A stretch of DNA of 64,000 bases from Aquabacterium humicola (GCF_030167915.1 NZ_JARGNB010000013.1:1-64000), one strand, 5' to 3'; positions 52,698 through 63,145 are shown, counted from the stretch's first letter. The notes: generated from the sequence alone by a model not told the origin. Translations and numbers: made by a program.

Positions 52698-53912
52698 TTA
52701 GTGCCGCACCGGGATCTGCTCGGGCAACTCCGGCATCGGCCCGTCGAGCGACCAAACCCATGCCCCCGAGCCGCTGGCATCCAGCTGGCGATCCTTCAGG
52801 GCCCTGTCACGTTGTTTCATGAACGGGCTCACGACATGCAAGGCCACCGGATGGATGCCGGCGTCGAGCAGCAGCACGTTCGCGAAGGCGCATGCCGAGC
52901 GCGCGTCATAGCGCATGGGCTTGATGAATCGGCGTCCCTGCGCGACCAGCGCACGCACCAGCGGCGCCTCGTGCACGCCCTCCAGCGGGATCCAGTTCTC
53001 GCTGGCGAGCATGAGGCTGGCCAGCTCGACCTCGTAGGTGTCCTCGCGCCGCGCCCGGATCAGCGCGGCTAGCAGCAACCTCAGCCCCTGCCCGCCATCG
53101 GCGTCGCGAGCTTCGAACAGCGATGCGAAACCCCTCTCGATGCGCCGCCAAGTCTGCGGCTCGGCCACGAGCGGCGCATCCGGCATGTGCCGGACCCAGA
53201 TCCGCTGACCCCCGGCCAATGACTCGCAGGCCTTGAGTTCGCCAATCACGAGCGCCATGGGATGGCTATCGTCCCGTGGCTGCAGTATGGCCAGGCGCTC
53301 GCGCCGCCGCCCCGCGAGCTCGACCTTGCGCTCAACGCTGAAGGGCTCCGGGACATAGAGGCGCTCCGCCAGCGACTGGCCCTTCACCCGGATGTCCTCG
53401 GCCGCCAGCACCAAATGCCGATGCAATACGCCCTGCCCTCGCTTGCCCGCCATCGCGGGACTCCAGCGGTTGAACCCGGCGCGCTCGAACAGGAAGTGCG
53501 TCAATGCCCGCAGGCTCATCCGCCGCTTCGGTCGGCTCACCTCCGCGACGTCCGCCGGGTCGCCACGTACAGCCGTGCGATTCGAGGACTGCGTCCACGC
53601 AAAGCCCACGTGCAGCTCGAACCGCTCCCCGTCGAGCCGAACGACCGCATCGCCCATCAGTTCCCCAAGCCCTGACGAAGCTGGACCGGGCTCGAACGAC
53701 GGACAGCCCGGATGGTGTCGCGGCCCGCTGTCCGGCATGCGCTTGACGATGTACTGGCGATGAAACGCGACGTACATCTCCACGCCACCCGGCACGCACA
53801 TGCAGCGCAGCCGCGTCGACGACTCCCGAATCGCCGCCAGCAGTTCCTGCAGCCGCTGATCCTCGGCATCGAAGACCCGGCCGCCGAACGAGAATCTCTG
53901 GCCTTCGCTCAT
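52698..53912 (-). CDS. DUF1173 protein
   Basis: A 404-residue protein whose start is typical of DUF1173: FSFGGRVFDAEDQRLQELLA, then RLRCMCVPGGVEMYVAFHRQ, IVKRMPDSGPRHHPGCPSFE and SGLGELMGD. The Cys and His residues in the first 90 positions (CMCV; HHPGC) may bind zinc. The family function is unknown, and members usually sit in mobile or accessory regions. ATG 53912 is the family-like start. It is the last of three leftward genes, 34 bp after the recombinase-like gene. Confidence 0.85.
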   Translation of the reverse strand: MSEGQRFSFGGRVFDAEDQRLQELLAAIRESSTRLRCMCVPGGVEMYVAFHRQYIVKRMPDSGPRHHPGCPSFEPGPASSGLGELMGDAVVRLDGERFELHVGFAWTQSSNRTAVRGDPADVAEVSRPKRRMSLRALTHFLFERAGFNRWSPAMAGKRGQGVLHRHLVLAAEDIRVKGQSLAERLYVPEPFSVERKVELAGRRRERLAILQPRDDSHPMALVIGELKACESLAGGQRIWVRHMPDAPLVAEPQTWRRIERGFASLFEARDADGGQGLRLLLAALIRARREDTYEVELASLMLASENWIPLEGVHEAPLVRALVAQGRRFIKPMRYDARSACAFANVLLLDAGIHPVALHVVSPFMKQRDRALKDRQLDASGSGAWVWSLDGPMPELPEQIPVRH

Positions 53913-53946
53913 GCGATCGCCCTGCCCGCCGGCGACCCGCGCCGGC

Positions 53947-54912
53947 TCACTCCGCATCGTCCAGCAACTGCGCGAGCGGCGCCCGCGGCCGCGCAAGCTG
54001 CTCCCGAACGGCACTGCGGTCGGCGATGCCGAGCACCAGCCCGACCTGGTCCTCGTCGGCCCCGCGGGCGTACATGCGCGACATCAGCGTCAGCCGCGCC
54101 GACTGCGCGGACAACGACCGCATGTCGGCCTGCCGGAACAGCCGCCGATAAATATCCAGCAAGGCCCGGCACACATGCCGGTCCTGGCCCGCCGACCCGT
54201 TTGACGTGATCGGGTACGCCGCACCCGCCGCATCGAGGAAGAGCGGGCTGCCAGGATCGAGGCCGCGCCATGCGCCAGGACTGCCGAGGCCGTGGCCCGC
54301 GTTGACGCGTTCGTCAAGGTAGGCGGCAAGCGCCTCGTCCAGCCGCCGATGGGCGAAGAGCAGCGGACGCTCCTTTCCGTTGATGGCGACCTCGGCCCGG
54401 ACGAGTGACTCGCGGCGGACCTCGCCATCTGGCCGAAGGTAGTCGCCCACCTTCAGCCGCGCGATCTCGAGCGGGCGCATGCCGGTCGCGAACAGCAGGT
54501 GGTACAGCGCCAGGTCATGGTTCGGCCGGCTCGAGCGGGACCGCACCCGCAAGGCGCCCAGCCTCACCTCCTCGACCGCCAGCACCCGTGCCGCCCGACG
54601 CGACCCCCGCCGTTCCGGATCGAAGCGCTCCAGCGAGGCGAGGATGGCATCCCGGCGCGCCCGCAGGCGCTGCACGAAGGCAGCGCCCTCGGCCTGAAGG
54701 CCGTCCACCCCGACTGCCTGCGTGATCTGGACGGCCAGCGCCTTGACGCGCCGCTCGACGGCCGAGCGAGAGATGCCGCGCCGCGCGGAGACCGCCGAAT
54801 ACGGCTCGCCATTGAGCACCTCGCGCAGCATCTGTATCGTCTGTTCGGTCGTGCGGCGACGTCCGCCCACAGTTCCGTTGTCCATCTGGTGCTCCCGCAA
54901 CGCCGACGACAT
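53947..54912 (-). CDS. Tyrosine-recombinase-like protein, catalytic residues doubtful
   Basis: A 321-residue protein. Residues 15-60 contain a helix-turn-helix (EQTIQMLREVLNGEPYSAVS.., RRGISRSAVERRVKAL). The segment LALYHLLFATGMRPLEIARL is the first catalytic-arginine region of phage integrases (Arg in GMRPLE). The expected later H-x-x-R box appears as LSAQSARLTLMSRMYARGAD, with Ser in place of His, and no clear nucleophilic Tyr follows before the end. It may be a DNA-binding recombinase relative without strand-cutting activity. The start overlaps the upstream gene's stop (TGATG); ATG 54885 is an alternative. Confidence 0.65.
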   Translation of the reverse strand: MSSALREHQMDNGTVGGRRRTTEQTIQMLREVLNGEPYSAVSARRGISRSAVERRVKALAVQITQAVGVDGLQAEGAAFVQRLRARRDAILASLERFDPERRGSRRAARVLAVEEVRLGALRVRSRSSRPNHDLALYHLLFATGMRPLEIARLKVGDYLRPDGEVRRESLVRAEVAINGKERPLLFAHRRLDEALAAYLDERVNAGHGLGSPGAWRGLDPGSPLFLDAAGAAYPITSNGSAGQDRHVCRALLDIYRRLFRQADMRSLSAQSARLTLMSRMYARGADEDQVGLVLGIADRSAVREQLARPRAPLAQLLDDAE

Positions 54913-55916
54913 CACTTCCTGCGCCGCACGGCGGCCACCTCGGCCAGGATGACCTCGACCGGCGTGGCAATGAGCAGCTGCTCAGAAGGCCGCTTCCGCG
55001 CAGCCGCCATCTGCTCGCTGAGCGTGGCCTTGGCCCGGCCGAAGTAGCGCGCGACGGACGCGGCCGAACAGATCCGGTGCCTGACGGCAAGGCAACCCAC
55101 GAGCGCGCGGCACCGCACGCCCCTTGGATCGACACTCGGAAGGCTCTCCAGCGGACCGGCGATGCCGAGCCTCGCAGCTGCCCATCGTCCAAGGACTTCC
55201 AGCGCCCCGTCGATCCCGGCCGAGCCGCCCTCGGCCACGAGGGCGGCCGCCGCCGTGCCGCGGAGGTCCACGGCGACGCTGCGCTGCGGGCTGGAACGGC
55301 CGCAGGCGAGCCTCAGGCCCCGCGCCAGCTCCCAGGCCAGCAGGTCGCGGTCGGCCGGCCGGCGCGCGATCCAGGCCTTCAGCGCGGCGCGCGCCTCGAC
55401 CACCGAAGAGTCGAACGCCTGCAGCATGGGCCGCGCATTGAAGCCGGGGGGCGACGTCCGCAGGCCCAGCGCGACGCGCAGTGCGCCATGGGAGTGGTGG
55501 ATCGGTGTCCTGCACTGGCGCTGGAACACCGGACGCCAGGCCAGCATGCGCAACTCCTCACGCAGCTCGCCGAGCGACAGGAGCCGATGCGCCCGGAACG
55601 GCGCCGCAAGAACCGGGCTCGTGATCGGCTGGGACTGCCGTACCCAGCGGGACACGACATTGCCGACCGCACGCGCGATGCCGCCCGGCGTCTCGCCCGA
55701 AGGCAGCACCGACACCACGTGGATCTCGGTGGGCAGGAGCACATAGTCCAGCAACTGCCCGCCTCGCCGCCGATGCGCATCGACCAGGCGCGCCTGGACA
55801 CGACCGTACAGCGACACGTCCGAGAAGAACTCCCGTCCGACGGCCGCCTGCCAGCACAGGTGCCAGGTCGCCAGACCCGCCCGGGGTTCCACGTCGCTGG
55901 CATCGGAGTTCCGCAT
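54912..55916 (-). CDS. HUH/REP-associated transposase-like protein
   Basis: A 334-residue protein. Residues 15-120 resemble the Y1-type (IS200/RAYT) transposase fold: WHLCWQAAVGREFFSDVSLY, ARLVDAHRRRGGQLLDYVLL and PTEIHVVSVLP, where the usual H-x-H motif is reduced to a single His. A small helix-turn-helix near the C-terminus (ICSAASVARYFGRAKATLSE) is like that in RAYT-type proteins. It is probably a domesticated or inactive relative. ATG 55916 is chosen since translation upstream of it does not look like protein. First gene of a three-gene operon with recombinase-like and DUF1173 genes. Confidence 0.55.
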   Translation of the reverse strand: MRNSDASDVEPRAGLATWHLCWQAAVGREFFSDVSLYGRVQARLVDAHRRRGGQLLDYVLLPTEIHVVSVLPSGETPGGIARAVGNVVSRWVRQSQPITSPVLAAPFRAHRLLSLGELREELRMLAWRPVFQRQCRTPIHHSHGALRVALGLRTSPPGFNARPMLQAFDSSVVEARAALKAWIARRPADRDLLAWELARGLRLACGRSSPQRSVAVDLRGTAAAALVAEGGSAGIDGALEVLGRWAAARLGIAGPLESLPSVDPRGVRCRALVGCLAVRHRICSAASVARYFGRAKATLSEQMAAARKRPSEQLLIATPVEVILAEVAAVRRRK

Positions 55917-56482
55917 GCTCAGATGACGCGCCGGACGATCCGAGCCACACATGCGACCTAGAACAACGCCGAGAACGTTCGGCAAGAAGCGCTCACCCCC
56001 ACGCCGCGGCGCAATGGTGGGGCCATGCGCGGCTGAGCCTCTGGTGACAACGCGATGGCTTGCGGGCAAGGCCTGCTGCACCAGACGCGAGGCGAGCTTG
56101 CAAGGACCGTCGATCAAGAGTGCGAACCATGTCGAGACACGTTCCGCGCTGCAGCCGGCGGCTGGCATGGCATCGACAAGCGGATCCGGCTCGAGGGCTA
56201 CTTCATCAACAACGGGGTCGCCTGTTGCCGAGGCCCTCTGCGGTTGGTCGTTGCCGGGCAAAGGCTGCCCGGCCGAAGTACAGGCTCATCGCCTGAGACC
56301 CGCGCGCCGAGCGCTGCGCATGGAGGTACCGCCGGCGGAAATAGCGCGCGCCGGCTGGAGCCAAACGCGCGTCGCACCCCGAAGGGTGAACTGCGGCGGT
56401 GCGGCATGAGATGTCGCTCGAGCAGTTCGGCACCCGCCGTGAACGTGCCGGCACAGGACTGGATCGGCCACCTCGTGTCAAG
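55917..56482. other. Intergenic region left of the ISNCY-type element
   Basis: About 565 bp with several open but unsupported frames on both strands. It should hold the promoter of the leftward transposase-like operon. No duplicated target site was found next to the insertion sequence. Confidence 0.35.
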
Positions 56483-56527
56483 GCAAAGTTGAAATGTCGC
56501 CCCGCTGGCTAAGTTGAAGTGTCGCAT
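56483..56527. repeat. Left end: two tandem terminal repeats
   Basis: GCAAAGTTGAAATGTCGC (56483-56500) and the related GGCTAAGTTGAAGTGTCGC (56507-56525) lie in tandem, 24 bases apart. Both match, inverted, the pair at the other end of the element. They are likely transposase-binding sites. Confidence 0.75.
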
Positions 56528-56617
56528 CGGGGCTGAGCGCAGCGCTCGGTGCAGGACCTTGTCCACCGGCGGCGTGGCGGTCCGCCACGCAAACGCCGAC
56601 GGTGGGCAAGTCCGTGT

Positions 56618-57957
56618 TCAGTGCGCGGTGAGGGCAGGGCTCGGCTTTCGCGGTGCAAACGTCGGTTTCGGCTTCTTGCCCGAGCACACCTCTTCGACGA
56701 CAGCGCGGATGTCCTGCGCGGTAAAGGCGCGTTGCGTCTTGGTGCCGGGGCGGCGCTCGGCGTGGTTCGCATTGGCCGGCTCGCCGCGGTGCGTTCGAGA
56801 CGCCACGCTGCGCCGCCGGTCGTCACGCTGCTCCTGAATGGCCTTGGCGACTTCGAGCGCCCTGGCCAGGCGCTTGTTCTCGACCACCGCGCCGGAATCC
56901 AGGGTCGACAGCCGGTCGTAGCGCTCATAGGGCAGCACTCGGCCATCGGCCCGGATCTCCAGTCGCCCGTCCGGGTACTCCCAGACGTCGATGTAGCGGT
57001 GGATCAGCTTGCGGATGTCCGGCGAATCGGCCAGCAAGTAGATGCGCTTCTCGTGCTGCAGGGTCAGCGACTGGGTGACCTTGCGCTGCACGCGCCAGGT
57101 GAAGACTTCTTCCAGGTTCTCGTCGCTACGTACGGGCCGGTGGGCGTCGAACGCGCTGCGCGGCTCCTTTGCGAAGCGGGCGTTGAGGTCGGCGGCGAAG
57201 TGTGGCGCAAAGGCGTTGGCCGCCTCCATCGTGGAGATCCGCCGCAGCCGCAGCTCCTTGACCAGCCGGTCCTGCAGCGTCAGGTTGGCGCGCTCCACGC
57301 GCCCCTTGGCCTGGCTGGAGTTCGCGCAGAACGTGTCGATGTTGAGCTCGTACAGCGCGCGCCCGAACTGCGTGGCCGAGCGGCCAAACTCCGTCGAGTC
57401 GCGCGTCGGCCGGAAGATCGAGGCCTTGTCGCTGTAGAGAGCCACCGGCTTGCCGTAGCGCTTGAGGTACGCCCGCGCGGCCTCGAAGTACGCGAAGGTG
57501 GTCTCGGTCGGCGCGAAGTACAGCTGCATCAGCCGGCTCGTCGCATCGTCGACGAAAACCAGCAGCGTGCACGCCGCCGCGCGGTCCTCGAACCAGTGAT
57601 GGTCGCTGCCGTCGATCTGGATCAACTCGCCCAGGCACGCCCGGCGATTGCGTGGCTGGTGGATCTGCGGCGGTCGCTGACGGCGCGGTGTCCAGAGACC
57701 GGCATCGATCACCAATTGCCGGACGGTCTCCTTGCTCAGCACCAAGCCGTGGCACTCGCGCAGCTTCTCGCACGCCAAGGTCGGCCCGAAGCTTCGTAAC
57801 GCTGCCGGATCAAGCTCACGGCGCGCTGCGCGAGGCCAGGCTCGAGCTGGTTGTGGCTCGGCTGCCCACGGTTGCGTGAAACCACGCCCATAGGGCCTTC
57901 GGCCCGGTACCGCAACAACAGCCGCGGCCCAATATGCGACGTTTGAACTTTGCCCAA
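56618..57957 (-). pseudogene. ISNCY-family transposase, truncated and frameshifted
   Basis: The main frame (56618-57778, 386 residues) is a DDE transposase: LGELIQIDGSDHHWFEDRAA (first Asp), ALYSDKASIF (second Asp) and FCANSSQAKGRVERANLTLQ (Glu), with a C-terminal domain typical of ISNCY. The upstream part (YRAEGPMGVVSRNRGQPSHN..) is in another frame; one base is missing near 57788-57795, where FGPTLACEKLREC should follow QRYEA. The N-terminal helix-turn-helix, about 45 residues in intact relatives, is absent because the right terminal repeat comes immediately before. The copy is doubly inactivated. Confidence 0.8.
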
Positions 57958-57977
57958 ACGCGACGTTAGAACTTTGC
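57936..57977. repeat. Right end: two tandem terminal repeats
   Basis: GCGACGTTTGAACTTTGC (57936-57953) and GCGACGTTAGAACTTTGC (57960-57977) lie 24 bases apart, mirroring the left end in inverse orientation. The right-end pair differs from the left pair at a few positions (CGTC versus TGTC, and T/A changes), which fits independent drift. Confidence 0.75.
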
Positions 57978-58158
57978 TCCTACACCTCGACGAGCTCGAA
58001 GAATGGTTATGTCAACTGTTGCGGCGGACGAATGCAGGAGCCCTGGCCCGACGGGGCTGCCGTTCTCTCCCTTAGGAGCCTTTTTTAGTGCGATCTCGCC
58101 GACACCGGCGTCGCAGGTGACTGGCAGGGACGCCGGACACAGGCGCGCCAGGCGCATG

Positions 58159-60669
58159 TCAGCCGGTTGACGTCCCTGCCACGAGGCCTGGCTGCGCTGC
58201 ATGCAACACTCCAAGGTCCTCTTCGAGAACGCGCGCCAGTTCGCCAAGTTGCGCCAAGATCAACGGGGACTCCTGGTGAGCGTGCCGAACCACCGCCTCA
58301 AGCGCCTCGGCGGCCGTGGCAATACGTACCGCACCCACGGTTGCGGCGATGCCTTTGAGGTTGTGCAAGCGGTGCAGCACCGCCACGAAATCTGCGGCGT
58401 CGATCCGCTCTCGAATTTGTGCGACCAAGCCGTCCTGCTGTACGGCGAACTGCGCGAGCACCGACCAGACGAGCGATTCGTTGTGCCTCAGCCGTCGTCG
58501 CAGCCCCGCCAGGTCGAAGCCAGGTAGCGTCGGGATGGTCGCAGGAGTCACGAGCGCGATGAGCGTCGTTGCATGGCGAGAGGAACCGTACGACGGAGGC
58601 GATGGTGTCGGGTCGCTGCGGGTGGTCCCGGTCGGGCCGATGTGCTCGCCGAGCACGCGCCGCAGTGTCTCGGGCACCAGCGGCTTTGGGATGTGCGCGG
58701 CCATGCCTGCGGCCCGGCACGCAGCACGGTCTTCGGGAAGGACGGCGGCTGTCATGCCGATGACCGGCAGAGCGGCGGCACCTGGCAATGCGTGGATGCG
58801 TTGCGTGGCCGTCAGGCCGTTCATCACCGGCATGTGCACATCCATAAGTACTGCGTCGAACCAACCGGGAGGCGCACGTTCGACCGCCGCGACCGCTTGC
58901 GCGCCGTCGCTCGCGAGCACCACCTCGCTGCCCAGCTGCTCAAGAAACCCACGCGCGACGATCTGGTTCAGTTCGTTGTCCTCGACCAGCAGCAAGCGAG
59001 CACTACGCAACGCCGCCGGAGCGGCCGCCTGCTCGACTGGCAGGGGTGGGTGCCCTGGCAGTATGAGGGGCAGCGTGAACCAGAAACGGCTGCCTTGATC
59101 AAGCGCACCCTCGACCCCGATCGAGCCGCCCATGCATTCCACCAGTTGCCTGCACAACGCCAATCCAAGGCCGGTTCCTCCGAAGCGACGGGTGATGGAG
59201 CCGTCTGCCTGAGCGAAGGGCTCAAACAGATGCCGGCGCTGGTCCGGCGCGATGCCAATGCCGGTATCGCTGACCTCGAAGCGAACGCAGCGCAAGCCAG
59301 CCTCGCTGCTGACGGTGGCAGTCAGCCTGATCGTGCCTCGCGCGGTGAACTTCACAGCGTTGCTGACCAGGTTGTTGAGCACCTGGGCCGTGCGCAGCGG
59401 ATCGGCCATCACGTGACGCGGCAACGTGTCATCGAACGCGAGCTCGATGCCGAGCATCTTCTGCTCGATGCGCGCAATGAACAGGTCGCGCACCCGGCCC
59501 GCAAGCTCGCGCAAGTCCACCGGCTGGACTTCGATGCGTAGCTGCCCTGCTTCGACCTTCGAGTAGTCGAGCACGTCGTCGAGGATACCCATCAGCGCGA
59601 GCGCAGCGTGGTGCGCCTTCTCTACGTAGCTACGCGCGAGGGGTTCGGATGTTGAATCCGGCCTGACCCGACCGGCGTCGTCGAGCGCGAGCCGCGTCAG
59701 ACCGATGATGGCGTTCATCGGCGTGCGGATCTCGTGGCTCATGTTGGCGAGGAAGTGGCTCTTCGCGCGCGCGGCATCCTCGGCGCGTGCTTGTGCCTGC
59801 CGCACTTCGCTGACGTCGATGAGGGTCAGGTACATGCCCAGCAAGTTGCCGTGCTCGTCGCGATCGGGCCGGCACTCGCACAGCGCCTGCATGCGCCGAT
59901 GGCCGGCACCATCGCCTATCGCCTGTTCGAAGCGTCGCACGCCCTCTTGCGACGCCGCATCGAACAGGGGCCCCAGCGCTTCATCAAGGGTCGCGCCGAG
60001 GACCTCCGCCATCGCTGCACCGGGCGCCTGCGCAGGCGGCACGGCGAACCACTCGAGGAAGGCGCGGTTGGCTTGCTGCAGCCGCCGCTGCCCGTCCCAC
60101 GACGACATCAGCGCCGGCGCGTTGTCGAGGATGTTGCGCAGCTCGCGCTCCCGGCGGCGGATCGTCGCGGCCTGCTCCTCTACACGCTCCTCGAGCTGCC
60201 GGTGCAGCTCGGCCAGCGCACGCTTGAGCTGTTGGCGCTCGAGGCTGCGCGCGATCGTGTGCGCGAGCCGCTCCGGGTTGAGCTCGATCTTGGTGAGGTA
60301 GTCGGCCGCACCGCCATGCATCGCGTTGACCGCGAGTGACTCGTTGCCGGCTCCGGTGACCATGATCACCGGACACTCCTGCCGCTGTTCAAGTTGAAGC
60401 TGCTGCATCAGCTCGGCGCCGGTCGTGTCGCCCAGATGGTTGTCCAGCAACACGCAGTCGAACCGCTGCACCCGGGCCAGCGCGAGCGCTTCAGCACCAG
60501 ATGCGGCCTGCTCCGTGTGGAACGGTAGCGCAGTGCGCCGTAGCATGCGTAGCATGCGCTCGCGGTCGACGTCGTCGTCATCGACGATCAGCAGGTGCAG
60601 CGGAAGCGCCGTGCCGTTCGCGCTGATCGCGTCGGATCGGTCACTGCAAGGCGTCAGGGGTGCCGTCAT
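58159..60669 (-). CDS. Hybrid sensor histidine kinase (REC-PAS-HK-REC-HPt)
   Basis: An 836-residue cytoplasmic protein. An N-terminal receiver (25-140, Asp76 in CVLLDNHLG) is followed by a coiled coil and a PAS domain (about 180-300, [17 protein letters not shown]). The kinase core follows: His near 311 in [17 protein letters not shown] site [36 protein letters not shown] second receiver (Asp near 608, [14 protein letters not shown]) and an HPt domain (His near 773, [15 protein letters not shown]) complete an internal phosphorelay. No membrane segments are present, so it senses an internal signal or another protein. Its ATG overlaps the stop of the receiver gene upstream (ATGA). The DNA-binding output of the pathway is not in this window. 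Confidence 0.9.
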   Translation of the reverse strand: MTAPLTPCSDRSDAISANGTALPLHLLIVDDDDVDRERMLRMLRRTALPFHTEQAASGAEALALARVQRFDCVLLDNHLGDTTGAELMQQLQLEQRQECPVIMVTGAGNESLAVNAMHGGAADYLTKIELNPERLAHTIARSLERQQLKRALAELHRQLEERVEEQAATIRRRERELRNILDNAPALMSSWDGQRRLQQANRAFLEWFAVPPAQAPGAAMAEVLGATLDEALGPLFDAASQEGVRRFEQAIGDGAGHRRMQALCECRPDRDEHGNLLGMYLTLIDVSEVRQAQARAEDAARAKSHFLANMSHEIRTPMNAIIGLTRLALDDAGRVRPDSTSEPLARSYVEKAHHAALALMGILDDVLDYSKVEAGQLRIEVQPVDLRELAGRVRDLFIARIEQKMLGIELAFDDTLPRHVMADPLRTAQVLNNLVSNAVKFTARGTIRLTATVSSEAGLRCVRFEVSDTGIGIAPDQRRHLFEPFAQADGSITRRFGGTGLGLALCRQLVECMGGSIGVEGALDQGSRFWFTLPLILPGHPPLPVEQAAAPAALRSARLLLVEDNELNQIVARGFLEQLGSEVVLASDGAQAVAAVERAPPGWFDAVLMDVHMPVMNGLTATQRIHALPGAAALPVIGMTAAVLPEDRAACRAAGMAAHIPKPLVPETLRRVLGEHIGPTGTTRSDPTPSPPSYGSSRHATTLIALVTPATIPTLPGFDLAGLRRRLRHNESLVWSVLAQFAVQQDGLVAQIRERIDAADFVAVLHRLHNLKGIAATVGAVRIATAAEALEAVVRHAHQESPLILAQLGELARVLEEDLGVLHAAQPGLVAGTSTG

Positions 60670-61106
60670 GGGGGTGGCGACGGCAGGCGGACAGCTGACT
60701 GATACGACTGCAGCAACTGCGCGAGCTTCGCGAATTGCGGTCCCACGGCAGCTTTGACCATGTAGCCGGCCACCTGCTCATGGTACGCGCGTTGGCGATC
60801 GAGGTCGGTGTCGGATGTCGTCAACACGAAGACGACATCGTCGGCCAACGCAGGGTCGGCGCGCAGCTGCTGCAGGAACTCGAAACCGTTCATGCGCGGC
60901 ATGTTCAGGTCAAGCAGCATCACGCGCGGCCGCGGCACGCGCCGCGCCGGGTCCTGTCCGCGCAGCACATCGAGTGCAACTTGCCCATCCTCGGCCCATA
61001 CGACCGGGAAGCTCACGTTCATCTTCGTCAGGCCGCGCAACACCGATTCTGCGGCAACGTCGTCGTCCTCGATGAGCAGGATCGTCAAAGTCGTCGCCGC
61101 CATCAT
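60666..61106 (-). CDS. Single-domain response regulator
   Basis: A 146-residue stand-alone receiver: acidic pocket LLIEDDD (13-15), phospho-acceptor Asp66 in [17 protein letters not shown], Thr/Ser in FVLTTSDTD and Lys in GYMVKAAVG. It resembles Rcp1-type receivers that pair with PAS/phytochrome-like kinases, which the upstream gene encodes. Start and stop codons overlap both neighbours (TGATG and ATGA), giving strict co-expression. It probably shuttles phosphate between the two kinases or binds a target protein. Confidence 0.9.
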   Translation of the reverse strand: MMAATTLTILLIEDDDVAAESVLRGLTKMNVSFPVVWAEDGQVALDVLRGQDPARRVPRPRVMLLDLNMPRMNGFEFLQQLRADPALADDVVFVLTTSDTDLDRQRAYHEQVAGYMVKAAVGPQFAKLAQLLQSYQSAVRLPSPPP

Positions 61107-62596
61107 CAATCCTCCGATGCGCGCCGTGGAAAACGCGGCCAGTGCACTCGAAAGCAGGCACCGCGCTGGTCGGCCAGCGGCGACTGCAGTTCGATTCGGC
61201 CGCCATGCACTTCGACCAGGCGCTTGGTCAGCGCCAGCCCGATGCCCGAACCGCCGCGCTCGCCGGCCGCACTGGCGGTCTGGAACAGCTTGAAGATGCG
61301 CTCGTGCGCGGCCTCGGGCACGCCCGGACCGTCGTCGACGACGTCGATCACGCAGTAAACATCGTCCTGGCGCACTTCGACGCGCAGCCGGCCGCTGTCG
61401 CGGTCATGATGCTTGATCGCGTTGGACAGCAGGTTACGCAGCACCGTCTCCAGCGGCGTGCGCGTGCCCTGGAACGGTTGCGAGTCGATCGCCAGCGCGA
61501 CCTCGAAGCCGAGCGGCAACGGCTGGAGCTCGAGTACGCTGGGCACCAGCGCTCCGATGTCGATCGTCGACAGCTCGGTGGCCGCACGGCCGGCGCGGGC
61601 GTAGCTCAACAGGTCGTCCATGAGCCGCTCCATGCGCAGGATGCGCTGACGGATGCGTCCAAGGTTGTGGCGCACGGGCTGCGGCGGGTCGCTCAGGTCG
61701 TCCTCGATCCAGTCGACCAGGTCGGCAATGCCGCGCAACGGCGAGCGCAGGTCGTGCGACGCGACGTAGGTGAACTCCTCCAGGTTCGCATTGGCCTGGC
61801 GCAGCTCGCGCTCCAGCCGCTTGCGCCCGCTGATGTCAGTGATCGCGGCCAGAGTCATCGTCTGCCGCTGCCAGCGCACGCGCCTCAGGCCTATCTCGAC
61901 CTCCAGTTCGCTGCCGTCCGCATGCAAAGCAGTCAGGTCGCGGCCTTGCCCCATCATGCGAGCCTCGCCGGTTTGCCGATAACTTGCCATCAGCGCGCCG
62001 TGGCGCGGCCGGTAGCGCTCCGGCAGCAGCCGGTCCATCGGCTGCCCGACCAGCAAGGCCGGGCCATAGCCGAGTGCATCGCACAGAACGCGGTTAGCCA
62101 TCGCGATGTGGCCGCCGTCGTCGATGATCAACATGCCAACTGGCGCGGCGTCGAAGACGCCACGGAACGCCCACTCAAGTGCGAGGCGTTCGCTGATGTC
62201 GACCACCGATGCAAGCACCAGCGGCTCGCCATCTGGCCTCGGCACCGGGTTGAGACCGATCTCCACCGGAAACTCATGCCCGTCGGCGCGCCGCGCGTAC
62301 AGCACGCGACCGGCGCCCATGGCCCTCGGCGACGGCCGCTCAAAGAATGCTTCGCGCAGCGGCACGTGCCTGTCGCGCACGGCCGCTGGCAGCAGCATCT
62401 CGAGCGGCTGACCGACCAGCGCTTCGGACGGGTAGGCGAACATCCTCAGCAGCTCGTCGTTCGCAGCGACGATGCGACCCGCGCGGTCGACCAACACAAA
62501 CCCGCTTGGCGCAGCATTGAACGCCCGCGCCAACAACTCCGGTGCTGGCCCGCTGTCGGCAGCGAGGGCCGCCGGCGCGCCGTGAGGCGCGTTCAT
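61106..62596 (-). CDS. PAS-PAS sensor histidine kinase
   Basis: A 496-residue cytoplasmic kinase. Two PAS domains (about 22-135, FNAAPSGFVLVDRAGRIVAA; about 143-258, GVFDAAPVGMLIIDDGGHIA) precede the phytochrome-type dimerisation motif EEFTYVASHDLRSPLRGIAD with His281. The ATP-binding part has LRNLLSNAIKHHD, VVDDGPGVPEAAHERIFKLF and GGSGIGLALTKRL. No membrane segments or chromophore-binding residues are evident, so the PAS ligand is unknown. It is the first gene of a three-gene phosphorelay operon. Confidence 0.9.
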   Translation of the reverse strand: MNAPHGAPAALAADSGPAPELLARAFNAAPSGFVLVDRAGRIVAANDELLRMFAYPSEALVGQPLEMLLPAAVRDRHVPLREAFFERPSPRAMGAGRVLYARRADGHEFPVEIGLNPVPRPDGEPLVLASVVDISERLALEWAFRGVFDAAPVGMLIIDDGGHIAMANRVLCDALGYGPALLVGQPMDRLLPERYRPRHGALMASYRQTGEARMMGQGRDLTALHADGSELEVEIGLRRVRWQRQTMTLAAITDISGRKRLERELRQANANLEEFTYVASHDLRSPLRGIADLVDWIEDDLSDPPQPVRHNLGRIRQRILRMERLMDDLLSYARAGRAATELSTIDIGALVPSVLELQPLPLGFEVALAIDSQPFQGTRTPLETVLRNLLSNAIKHHDRDSGRLRVEVRQDDVYCVIDVVDDGPGVPEAAHERIFKLFQTASAAGERGGSGIGLALTKRLVEVHGGRIELQSPLADQRGACFRVHWPRFPRRASED

Positions 62597-63145
62597 TGGC
62601 GGGGCGAGTACGGCCCTTTGGTCTGCGGCGGCTCAAGTGCCGCCTCAACCCCGACGCGCGGTTTGACTCGCATACGGATCTCCCTGGACGTTTCCTACGT
62701 AGAGACACACAACAGCCGATGCCAATCTACCGCGCGGGACCGCGTCGGGCGCTCGAATGACCATGTGACAGGAATGGCAAGAGCGCAAGAGCTACGCCGC
62801 GCGCTGCCGGCGCTAACAGCACGCATCGCTGAAGAGCTGACGCAGCGTGGCACCGATGTAGGGGCTGACAGTTCATCGCGGACCCATGCCTGCCGCTCGC
62901 CCGCCGGTGCCGGAACGTGGCTGTCCGTGGCAGGTTCGGCTGTTCGCCCCCAAACGCCAGCATTGCTCGCGCCCGAGGAAGCGCGCACGTTTATAGGTGA
63001 CCGGAAGCACCCGGGCGAGACCGCCGCGCGACCGTCGACTAAGGTGGGGACCTTCGCGGGAAGCGAGCAACCGGCCTTGCGGAGCAAGCGCCATCTACAT
63101 GCGCACGTTCTCGCTCACGGTGGAGATTGCAGTGTTGGCGGTACG
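62597..63145. other. Intergenic region upstream of the kinase operon
   Basis: About 550 bp between the leftward kinase operon and the IS481-type end. No supported gene was found. It probably contains the kinase operon promoter near 62600-62720; nothing else was recognised. Confidence 0.35.

Larger units (their letters stand above)
56483..57977. mobile_element. ISNCY-type insertion sequence, decayed
   Basis: About 1.5 kb bounded by paired terminal repeats on both sides, carrying one transposase gene on the minus strand. The transposase is broken (5' truncation and a frameshift), so the copy is not expected to move by itself. No target-site duplication was recognised. Confidence 0.75.

Noticed and set aside
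57978-58158. Intrinsic terminator suggested by a run of six T near 58081
   Set aside because: The preceding stem (GGCT/AGCC) is too short and the orientation does not follow a supported gene on that strand.
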